NCBI GenBank assembly: GCA_963848375.1
Contig: CAWKDK010000014.1
Location: forward strand, 248,001 to 312,000
Reading direction: 5' to 3'
DNA length: 64,000 bases
Source of the DNA: JAJPJE01 sp963848375
GTDB taxonomy: Bacteria > Acidobacteriota > Terriglobia > Terriglobales > Acidobacteriaceae
Shown here: piece by piece, positions 16,594-23,112 of the stretch
Layout of the letters: every line of letters begins with the position of its first letter
How positions within the stretch are numbered: position 1 is the stretch's first letter
Notes under the pieces: model-generated
The model's input: the letters and a program-made list of their open reading frames with translations, nothing else
What the model was told of the DNA's origin: nothing
Databases searched by the model: none
Made by a program: the position numbers and the translations under genes

Positions 16594-16965
16594 CCTGAAC
16601 CGAAGAAAACTGGCGCGGTAAAGCCGGAGAGAAGAGGCGCTTACTGACGCACCGGTACTCAGTTGGGCTCTTCGACTCGCGGCATTCGCCCTCGCTCAAG
16701 ATGACACCGAAAAACGTGCCAATCGGCGGCAGGGGTCGGTTGCTCCACGCGGGCGAGGGCGCCCGCGCCACGAAATCACCGCTCTTGCTCAAATCAGGCA
16801 ACTTACGCGATAATAACGGTTTGCACCCTGAAGCCTGAGGGCTTTGGTGTGTCCCGGATTGTTCTGATCGTCCCGTCATGTCGGGGATGAGATCTCATCC
16901 GAGCGGACAGGTTTAGGCGCCTCGCTTGAACCGCCGTACAACTCACAGAAAAGGAATCAGTTAAC
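16594..16965. other. Intergenic region before the rpsP operon
   Basis: About 370 bases without a gene. It holds a dispersed repeat ending TCGCTCAAGATGACA (16667-16706), a GCGGGCG hairpin repeat (16749-16771) and the leader of rpsP, with AAGGAAT at 16944-16950 as ribosome site. No ribosomal-protein leader fold was recognised. Confidence 0.55.
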
Positions 16966-17220
16966 GTGTTAATGATTCGACTAGCGCGCGTAGGTGCGCG
17001 CAAGCAACCGTACTATCGTGTGGTCGTAATTGAAAAAGAACGCGCGCGTAATGGCCGCGCCATTGAGATTGTGGGCCAGTACAATCCGCGAACGACGCCG
17101 GGGACCGTGAACCTGGTGCGCGATCGGATTGACTATTGGGTGAGCAAGGGAGCGCAGGTGTCGGACCGCGTGAAGAAGCTGATCGAGAAGTATCCGACGA
17201 CGGCGACAACAGCGGCGTAG
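16966..17220 (+). CDS. rpsP: 30S ribosomal protein S16
   Basis: 84 residues, normal length. The start MLMIRLARVGARKQPYYRVV is the strongly conserved S16 N-terminus, followed by GRAIEIVGQYNPR and RIDYWVSKGAQVSDRVKKL. The GTG at 16966 has GGA ten bases upstream and gives the usual N-terminus; the ATG two codons later is the alternative. First gene of the rpsP-khpA-rimM-trmD-rplS cluster conserved in many bacteria. Confidence 0.97.
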   Translation: MLMIRLARVGARKQPYYRVVVIEKERARNGRAIEIVGQYNPRTTPGTVNLVRDRIDYWVSKGAQVSDRVKKLIEKYPTTATTAA

Positions 17221-17232
17221 TGCCGGCTTTGG

Positions 17233-17276
17233 TGGAATCCCACCCTAGCCAAAAGAGGGCTAGGATGGGGCACCCG
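17233..17276. repeat. Covarying hairpin repeat, copy A
   Basis: Layout: CCCACC, arm CTAGCC, loop AAAAGAG, arm GGCTAG, GATGGGGCACCCG. Copies B (17667-17711) and C (28960-29001) keep the flanks and loop type but have arms CTCTGCC/GGCAGAG and CAAGCC/GGCTTG, so base changes are compensated. A partial copy ending GATGGGGCACCCGAC follows at 17302-17351. Confidence 0.8.
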
Positions 17277-17378
17277 AGAGTTGTGGTGAACGGGTAGCCG
17301 AAATCAAGCCAAAACGATCCACGTCGCTGGTGCGATGGGGCACCCGACAGAGTTCATTAGTCCACGCAGGAGACACAA

Positions 17379-17645
17379 ATGAGCGAACCGTCAGCGATTG
17401 CGGCCAAGGCTGATCCGAAAGCGTTAGTGGAGCAGATTGCGAAGGCGCTGGTAAGCGATCCGGAAGAAGTCTCGGTGGAGAGCTTCGACGAGGATGGCGA
17501 GACAGTGCTGGAGTTGCGCGTGTCCCCGCAGAGCGTGGGCAAGATTATTGGCCGTTCGGGACGCACGGTGCGTGCGATTCGCGCGCTGGTATCGGCGGTG
17601 AGCGAGAAACTGGATCATCGCTATACGTTGGACGTGATCGAGTAG
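17379..17645 (+). CDS. khpA: KH-domain RNA-binding protein KhpA
   Basis: 88 residues with AGGAG 7-11 bases before the ATG. The single KH domain shows the RNA-binding loop GKIIGRSGRT and the surrounding VELRVSPQSV-type strand and AIRALVSAVSEKL helix. KhpA-type proteins (formerly YlqC), often with KhpB, bind many transcripts and affect cell-wall growth and translation. Placement between rpsP and rimM is the conserved order. Confidence 0.93.
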   Translation: MSEPSAIAAKADPKALVEQIAKALVSDPEEVSVESFDEDGETVLELRVSPQSVGKIIGRSGRTVRAIRALVSAVSEKLDHRYTLDVIE

Positions 17646-17649
17646 CGCG

Positions 17650-18285
17650 TTGAAGAACAAGTTCAGTGGAATCCCACCTCTGCCAAAAGAAGGCAGAGAT
17701 GGGGCACCCGAGGGTAGTGGTGATTTCGTCACGCTGGCGCGGGTTGCGAAGACGCAAGGGCGCCACGGAGAAGTGGCCGCCGATCTGTTCAGCGATTTTC
17801 CGGAACGCTTCGCCGAGCGGCATCGGGTGTTCGCGCTGAACGCGCAAGGCGAGCGGCGAGAGATGGAACTGGAAGGATTTTGGCCGCACAAGGGACGCAT
17901 CGTCCTGAAGTTTGCGGGCGTGGATTCGATCAGTGATGCAGAAGGGCTGATCGGCAGCGAGATACAGATTCCGGTGAGTGAGCGCGCCGAGTTAGAAGAA
18001 GGCGCGAATTACATTTCCGATCTGGTGGGCTGCATGGTTGTTGCGAGCGTAGCCGGCAGCGAAAATCAGCGGGAGTTAGGCCCGCTCAGGGCGGTGCAAT
18101 TCGGAGCTGGAGAAGCTGCGCTGCTGGTGATTGGCGAAGGCCGCCAGGAATTATTGATTCCGTACGCGACGGAATTTGTGAAGCGCGTTGATGTCGAGCA
18201 TAAACGGATAGAGTTGTTGCTGCCCGAGGGGATGCTTGAGATCAACGCGCCGTTGACAGCGGAAGAGAAGAAGAGCGGTCGTTAG
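17650..18285 (+). CDS. rimM: Ribosome maturation factor RimM
   Basis: RimM acts in 30S subunit maturation and binds S19. The conserved part starts DFVTLARVAKTQGRHGEV (residue 25 on), with the N-terminal beta-barrel to about residue 105 and the PRC-barrel from NYISDLVGCMV to LLPEGMLEIN. The only usual in-frame start codon is TTG at 17650, because TGA lies at 17635. Residues 5-24 (FSGIPPLPKEGRDGAPEGSG) are not RimM sequence: they are the translation of repeat copy B at 17667-17711. The natural start may therefore have been displaced by insertion of this repeat. Confidence 0.92.
   Translation: MKNKFSGIPPLPKEGRDGAPEGSGDFVTLARVAKTQGRHGEVAADLFSDFPERFAERHRVFALNAQGERREMELEGFWPHKGRIVLKFAGVDSISDAEGLIGSEIQIPVSERAELEEGANYISDLVGCMVVASVAGSENQRELGPLRAVQFGAGEAALLVIGEGRQELLIPYATEFVKRVDVEHKRIELLLPEGMLEINAPLTAEEKKSGR
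17667..17711. repeat. Covarying hairpin repeat, copy B, inside the rimM frame
   Basis: Same flanks as copy A (GGAATCCCACC and GATGGGGCACCCGAG), with arms CTCTGCC and GGCAGAG around AAAAGAA. It lies between the TTG start and the first conserved RimM residue. Confidence 0.8.
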
Positions 18286-18345
18286 TCGATGGTCGGTAGT
18301 CGGAAAGCGGTCATTAGTCGTTAGTCCTTAGTCGTTAGCAAATGC
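18276..18345. repeat. Low-complexity word repeat GTTAGTC
   Basis: Repeated words of the type GTCGTTAGTC and GGTCGGTAGTC fill the end of rimM and the gap before trmD. Similar word-like stretches occur at 44676-44724, 45687-45722 and 53240-53277. Confidence 0.6.
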
Positions 18346-18448
18346 GAATCTTGCCTGTTTCATGAAGGCTTGGTTTTCGATTACGCTTCGCGTCTATCGT
18401 CTGAGGGACTTGCTAACGACAGACGACCAACGACCAGGGACGAACGAC

Positions 18449-19258
18449 ATGAATTTCGAAATTCTGACGATCTTTCCGGATTTTTTTCGCGGGCCGCTGG
18501 ATTACGGAATCGTGCGGCGGGCGCGGGAAGCCGGGCTCGTTGGAGTCGGAATTCACGACCTGCGGTCGTTTACGAAAGACAAGCACCGCACGGTGGATGA
18601 CCGCCCATTTGGCGGCGGCGAGGGCATGGTGCTCAAGCCGGAACCGATCTTTGAATGCGTAGAGTCGCTGGGTGTCGCAGCGCGCGAACAGCGCGTGAGC
18701 GGCGAGGCGAAAGAGACGGTGATCCTGCTATCGCCGCAGGGACAGACGTTTGACCAGGCGATGGCGACCGAGCTGGCTGCACTGGAACGAGTAGTTCTGA
18801 TCTGCGGACGCTACGAAGGCGTGGATGAGCGTGTTGCCGAGCATCTCGCGGATCGCGAAGTTTCCGTTGGGAATTTCGTGCTGAGCGGCGGAGAACTGGG
18901 AGCGGCGTTGATCGTAGATGCGGTGACGCGGTTGGTCCCGGGAGCATTGGGGAACGAAGCATCGTCGAAGCAGGAGTCGTTCACCGAGACGGTTGCGAAG
19001 TGGGATCCGGAGCTTCCGAATTCGACGTGCGGATCGGGCGGGCTGTTGGATTATCCGCACTACACGCGTCCGGCGGAGTATCGCGGGATGCCGGTTCCGG
19101 AAGAAGTGGTTTCGGGGAACCACGAACAGATTCGCCGATGGCGCCGGCAGAAAGCGCTGGCGAAGACTTTGCACAACCGGCCCGATCTGCTGGAGCGGGT
19201 GGAGTTGAGCACGGAAGACAAGAAGTTGCTGGCGCAAATGGAGCGCGAGCGGAAATAA
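18449..19258 (+). CDS. trmD: tRNA (guanine-N1)-methyltransferase TrmD
   Basis: The ATG at 18449 gives the canonical start MNFEILTIFPDFF (269 residues, usual 240-270); the frame stays open 29 codons further without support. The knot-fold signatures are complete: VDDRPFGGGEGMV, LLSPQGQTFDQ, ICGRYEGVDERV, VSVGNFVLSGGELGA, YPHYTRPAEYRG and VVSGNHEQIRRWR. TrmD makes m1G37 in tRNAs using S-adenosylmethionine and prevents frameshifting. It lies between rimM and rplS, the conserved order. Confidence 0.97.
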   Translation: MNFEILTIFPDFFRGPLDYGIVRRAREAGLVGVGIHDLRSFTKDKHRTVDDRPFGGGEGMVLKPEPIFECVESLGVAAREQRVSGEAKETVILLSPQGQTFDQAMATELAALERVVLICGRYEGVDERVAEHLADREVSVGNFVLSGGELGAALIVDAVTRLVPGALGNEASSKQESFTETVAKWDPELPNSTCGSGGLLDYPHYTRPAEYRGMPVPEEVVSGNHEQIRRWRRQKALAKTLHNRPDLLERVELSTEDKKLLAQMERERK

Positions 19259-19334
19259 AGATTCGAGCGCAGATTCGATCTGTGCGGCGCCGGGCGAAAT
19301 CCCCGGCAGACATTCGATTTGGAAGGAAAAGAAT

Positions 19335-19700
19335 ATGTCGTCATCACCGATTATCCAGAAACTGCTGGCGAAGGCGCAGCGCAGCGACGTACCGGCCTTC
19401 AAGCCGGGCGATACCGTTCGCGTTCAAGTGAAGATCAAGGAAGGCGATAAAGAGCGCCTGCAGGCGTTTGAAGGCGTCGTGATCAAGAGGACCGCTGGTC
19501 TGCAGCCGAGCTTTACCGTGCGCAAGATCAGCTTTGGCCAGGGCGTAGAGCGCATCTTCCCAATTCACTCCAAAGTGGTGGACAAAGTGGAAGTGGTTCG
19601 TTCGGCGAAAGTGCGGCGCGCAAAGCTGTATTATCTGCGCGGCCTGCGCGGCAAAGCTGCCCGTCTGAAGGAACTGGATACCCGTACCACCGTCCAGTAA
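19335..19700 (+). CDS. rplS: 50S ribosomal protein L19
   Basis: 121 residues with GGAAGGAAAAG just before the ATG. Typical L19 sequence: FKPGDTVRVQVKIKEGDKER, LQAFEGVVIKR, FTVRKISFGQGVERIFP, HSKVVDKVEVVR and the AKLYYLRGLRGKAARLKE end. L19 sits at the 30S-50S interface. Last gene of the operon; a terminator follows. Confidence 0.97.
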   Translation: MSSSPIIQKLLAKAQRSDVPAFKPGDTVRVQVKIKEGDKERLQAFEGVVIKRTAGLQPSFTVRKISFGQGVERIFPIHSKVVDKVEVVRSAKVRRAKLYYLRGLRGKAARLKELDTRTTVQ

Positions 19701-19724
19701 TTTTCAGCTCACGATTGGAAACTT

Positions 19725-19770
19725 CGCCCCGCGCACATGCTGCTGCGTGTGCCCGGGGCGCGGTGTTTTT
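19725..19770 (+). terminator. Terminator of the rpsP-rplS operon
   Basis: A long GC-rich stem starting CGCCCCGCGCACA (19725-19737) pairs with TGCGTGTGCCCGGGGCG (19744-19760), and a T-run (GTGTTTTT) follows at 19763-19770, 25 bases after the rplS stop. Confidence 0.88.
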
Positions 19771-19897
19771 AGCTTCTCTCCTCCTGTTCCCATTTCGACT
19801 CCTCGCTGGCATTACCGAGGTCACCTTTCCGGTAACTTCTTCTGAGCAACTCACACGAATCACCCATAAAATCGAAGCTCGTTTTGCGAGGTAAACA

Positions 19898-20584
19898 ATG
19901 AAGCGGTGGTGGTTGCTGATTTTCATAACGGTTTGCACTCTTAATGCATTCTCCGAGACACATACAGGCTGGCAGAGGGGAAAGGTGCTGAGCTTCGATT
20001 CGCGGGAGTGGACAACTCCGTCAACATGGGGTGATGGGACACAGGCACGACTCACGTGCCGATTGGTATTGAGCGCAGGCGAGGTGACCTATGTGCTGCA
20101 GCGCGACAGTCCGCGGGAGAAGCCTCCGAAGCTGGAGGTGGGCGCGGCCGTCAAGTTCATATTCGATCATGATGACCTGATGGTTCGCGACGCTACGGGC
20201 CGGGAATTCAGAATGAGAGTAGTGAAGCAGGGCAGCGGCGCAGGAGTGGCCGTGGCGGCTGCAAGTACGCCGCAGGATTCGCCGCCTCCGGTGAAGGCCA
20301 GTGACGGGCAGACGGTGCTGGATGTGAGGTCTAATCCGGCGGGCGCGGAGATCTACCTGAATAATGTACTCGTGGGACACACTCCGGCGTTACTTCCTGT
20401 AGAGAAGGGCAACTACCTTATTCGAATCCAGAAGGAAACGTATATGGCGTGGCAACAGGAGGCGATCATCGCCGGGGAAAAGATGAAGTTTTACGCCGAA
20501 CTGACGCAACAGGACGTGGTTCTTTCTGAGCCGCGAGGCGGGTCGGTGGCGGCAGCGGCAGCAGCGAGCAAGAAAAAGCAATAG
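19898..20584 (+). CDS. Secreted PEGA-domain protein
   Basis: The product has 228 residues. Signal peptide about 1-19 (WWLLIFITVCTLNAFS). The middle part (about 20-105) is a beta-rich domain (GKVLSFDSREW, TYVLQRDSP, VKFIFDHDDLMVRDATGREF) of unknown role. Residues about 140-205 are a PEGA domain: LDVRSNPAGAEIYLNNVLVG, HTPALLPVEKGNYLIRIQKE, typical of cell-surface proteins. The C-terminus is a poly-Ala and Lys tail. Likely periplasmic or surface protein, function unknown. Confidence 0.8.
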   Translation: MKRWWLLIFITVCTLNAFSETHTGWQRGKVLSFDSREWTTPSTWGDGTQARLTCRLVLSAGEVTYVLQRDSPREKPPKLEVGAAVKFIFDHDDLMVRDATGREFRMRVVKQGSGAGVAVAAASTPQDSPPPVKASDGQTVLDVRSNPAGAEIYLNNVLVGHTPALLPVEKGNYLIRIQKETYMAWQQEAIIAGEKMKFYAELTQQDVVLSEPRGGSVAAAAAASKKKQ

Positions 20585-20768
20585 CCGCGTTTCACGTTTC
20601 GAGTTTCGCGTTTCACGAAAACCGGCCGATCGAGCGAACAGACTGCATCGTCATTCCGATAGCGGCTCTATCCGTCGTGGTACATGTACGGATTCGCACT
20701 CTGCCGATGACCTGTCGATGTTCGTGACTTTCTGAGCTGGTGCGATCATTGAGCTGGCGAGGTGGACG

Positions 20769-22088
20769 GTGATTCGCAAGCTAGCTCTTCCCATATTATT
20801 TGTCGCACTTCTCATTTGGACAGCATGTGGTGGCGGAACGACAGCCGGAGGCAATTCCGGCAATCCGCCGGGAACGGTGCCGACACCTACGCCCACGCCC
20901 GTTCCAACTCCGACACCTACACCTACACCTGCTCCACCCCAGACACCCAGTGCATGCGCCGCGATGTCGACAGGGCAACTTTCCAGCCTGAACGGCTTCC
21001 GTCCGTTCGCAACGGACAGCCCGTGGAACACCGATATCTCGCAGTCGCCGGTCGATGCGAATTCGGCGGCGATCATCAACTACATCGGGTCTACGATCGG
21101 GCTGCATGCTGATTTTGGGTCGGGCTTGTACAACGGGTCCAACATCGGCATTCCGTATGTGATCGTGGATGGAACGCAGGCGGGCGTAAATATCACCGCG
21201 CAATATTCGGATGAAAGCGATCCCGGACCGATGCCGATTCCTGCGAATGCATTGATCGAAGGCTATCCGAATCCGGGGAGCGGCGACCGGCATGTGCTGG
21301 TGCTCGACAGCGCGAATTGTTTTCTCTATGAGCTATACAGTTCGTATCCGAATACGGACGGCAGCTGGAGCACTGGATCGGCAGCAGTGTGGGATCTGCT
21401 GAGCAACGAACAGCGCCCGTGGACGTGGACTTCGGCAGATGCCGCGGGATTGCCGATATTTCCGGGGTTAATCCGCTATGACGAGGTCGCCGCGGGACAG
21501 ATTCAACATGCGATTCGTTTCACTCTGCAGAATAGCCGCGCCGCGTTTGTGCCTCCGGCATCGCACTTGGCGGCAACAACGAGCAATGCGAATGCGGCTC
21601 CAATGGGCATGCGTATGCGGCTGAAGGCGAGCTTCGATGTGTCAGGGTATTCGGCGGCGAACCAGGTGATCCTGAACGCGATGAAGAAGTACGGAATTAT
21701 CATGGCCGATAACGGCAGCTCGATGTACATCAGTGGCGCGCCCGATTCGCGTTGGGACAACAGCGATCTGCATAACCTGGGAAATGTTACGGCAGGAAAT
21801 TTCGAAGTGGTGCAGATGAGTCCGATCTACACAAGCGCGAATGTACCGCAGGGCGCGGCGCCGACGATCAGCAGCTTTACGGCTTCGCCGACCACGGTGA
21901 GTGCGGGAACGCAGGCAACACTGAGTTGGTCGGTAGCGAATGGCGAGTACGTGATCATCTCGCCGCAGGTGGGCGCAGTGCGCGGTGCGAGCGTGACGGT
22001 GACGCCGAGCGCGACGACGACGTATACGCTGTATGCGACGAATCAGTACGGACAAACGACGGCGACGGTCACGGTGACGGTGAATTAG
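20769..22088 (+). CDS. Lipoprotein with PT linker and C-terminal Ig-like domain
   Basis: The GTG start at 20769 has GAGGTGG just upstream. The signal peptide ends in the lipobox IWTAC (Cys20) followed by GGG. A PT-rich linker spans about 36-60. The central 290 residues carry FRPFATDSPWNTDIS, YVIVDGTQAGVNITA, GDRHVLVLDSANCFLYELY, QIQHAIRFTLQNSR and AMKKYGIIMADNGSSMYISG, a conserved surface domain I do not recognise by name. The last 80 residues (PTISSFTASPTTVSAGTQAT and LSWSVANGEYVIISP) form an Ig-like domain common in acidobacterial exported proteins. Confidence 0.8.
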   Translation: MIRKLALPILFVALLIWTACGGGTTAGGNSGNPPGTVPTPTPTPVPTPTPTPTPAPPQTPSACAAMSTGQLSSLNGFRPFATDSPWNTDISQSPVDANSAAIINYIGSTIGLHADFGSGLYNGSNIGIPYVIVDGTQAGVNITAQYSDESDPGPMPIPANALIEGYPNPGSGDRHVLVLDSANCFLYELYSSYPNTDGSWSTGSAAVWDLLSNEQRPWTWTSADAAGLPIFPGLIRYDEVAAGQIQHAIRFTLQNSRAAFVPPASHLAATTSNANAAPMGMRMRLKASFDVSGYSAANQVILNAMKKYGIIMADNGSSMYISGAPDSRWDNSDLHNLGNVTAGNFEVVQMSPIYTSANVPQGAAPTISSFTASPTTVSAGTQATLSWSVANGEYVIISPQVGAVRGASVTVTPSATTTYTLYATNQYGQTTATVTVTVN

Positions 22089-22364
22089 ACCGGACCTGTA
22101 AACCATTACCGGTCCCGAAGGGCTGTTGATGCGATAGCGTTCCCTCGCTGCGCTCGGGATGACAGGTGAAGTTCTGTGGCGAGCCTGAGTTTTGTTGCTA
22201 GTCCTGAATTCTGTTGCTAGTGCCAGCGGTTCTTTCGAGTGATCGCTCCCAGAGCTTCCTGCCCGATTCGTTTTCCTAATTCACAGCTTGTATGATGTTG
22301 CGCGCGAGCGCTGACCTGCGTTGGCGTTTCGCGCCAGAACATCTTCCTTCTTGTAAGGAGCTTC

Positions 22365-23015
22365 ATGATTCAGCAGATAGCTGCTGTGCGGCGCGCCTTC
22401 TTTACCTGCTCATTCATTTCAATTTTCATGTTGGGCCTGATGGTACAGGCACAGACTCCCGTTACAAATAATCCGCCGTATTACGGTCCGTACAACGCGG
22501 TGTTTTTGCCGGATGGCGACGGTCTGACGAAGTCGCTGGTGAAAGAGGATACGGTGCTCCAGGCGGATGCGCCGTGGTCGCTCTATGCGTGGGTGCGGAT
22601 GGAGGAGCAGCCGACTGCGATCACGCTCGTGGCTGGCGTGGGAGATCCGGGCGAGGAGTATCCGCGGTATCTCGCATACGATGGCGCGAAGCTTTCGCTG
22701 TGGATGGGCAAAGAGAATAGTTTGTCGGGTGTGGCCACGCTGGCCACGGGCAAGTGGCATCTCATTGCGGCGACATTCGATGGCAGTGACTTCCATTTGT
22801 ACAGCGACGGAGCGCAGGTTGCGGCGGGGAAGCTCGAGTTGGGGAGCGTGAGTCCGGTGCTGATGATGGCGCCGCCGATGGTGCCTCCGCCGCTGCCGAT
22901 TCCGGAATCATTGCGGTCGCTGTTGCCTTCGTCGGCGGAGAATGCCGGGGCGTCCGAGTCGGCAACGTCCACGTGGCAACACTTTGGCGGAAAGATTGCG
23001 GGGCTGACTCGCTAA
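22365..23015 (+). CDS. Secreted LamG-like domain (5' part of frameshifted GH2 gene)
   Basis: TAAGGAG lies before the ATG. The signal peptide runs to about residue 29 (FISIFMLGLMVQAQ). Residues 40-215 are a LamG/concanavalin-type domain: PWSLYAWVRMEEQP, YLAYDGAKLSLWMGKEN, TGKWHLIAATFDGSDFHLYS. The frame stops at IAGLTR. The domain's usual ending is read in a second frame (TRNALNAAEIKQL, about 23010-23055), and a third frame then joins the glycosidase ORF (DFSLAVFEEGSKSWGVQ). One gene of about 1200 residues with two indels within 60 bases is the simplest reading. Confidence 0.7.
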   Translation: MIQQIAAVRRAFFTCSFISIFMLGLMVQAQTPVTNNPPYYGPYNAVFLPDGDGLTKSLVKEDTVLQADAPWSLYAWVRMEEQPTAITLVAGVGDPGEEYPRYLAYDGAKLSLWMGKENSLSGVATLATGKWHLIAATFDGSDFHLYSDGAQVAAGKLELGSVSPVLMMAPPMVPPPLPIPESLRSLLPSSAENAGASESATSTWQHFGGKIAGLTR

Positions 23016-23112
23016 CGCGAAATGCGCTGAACGCGGCGGAGATCAAGCAATTAATGATAAGCCGCAGGATTTTTCCCTAGCAGTTTTCGAAGAGGGATCG
23101 AAATCGTGGGGA

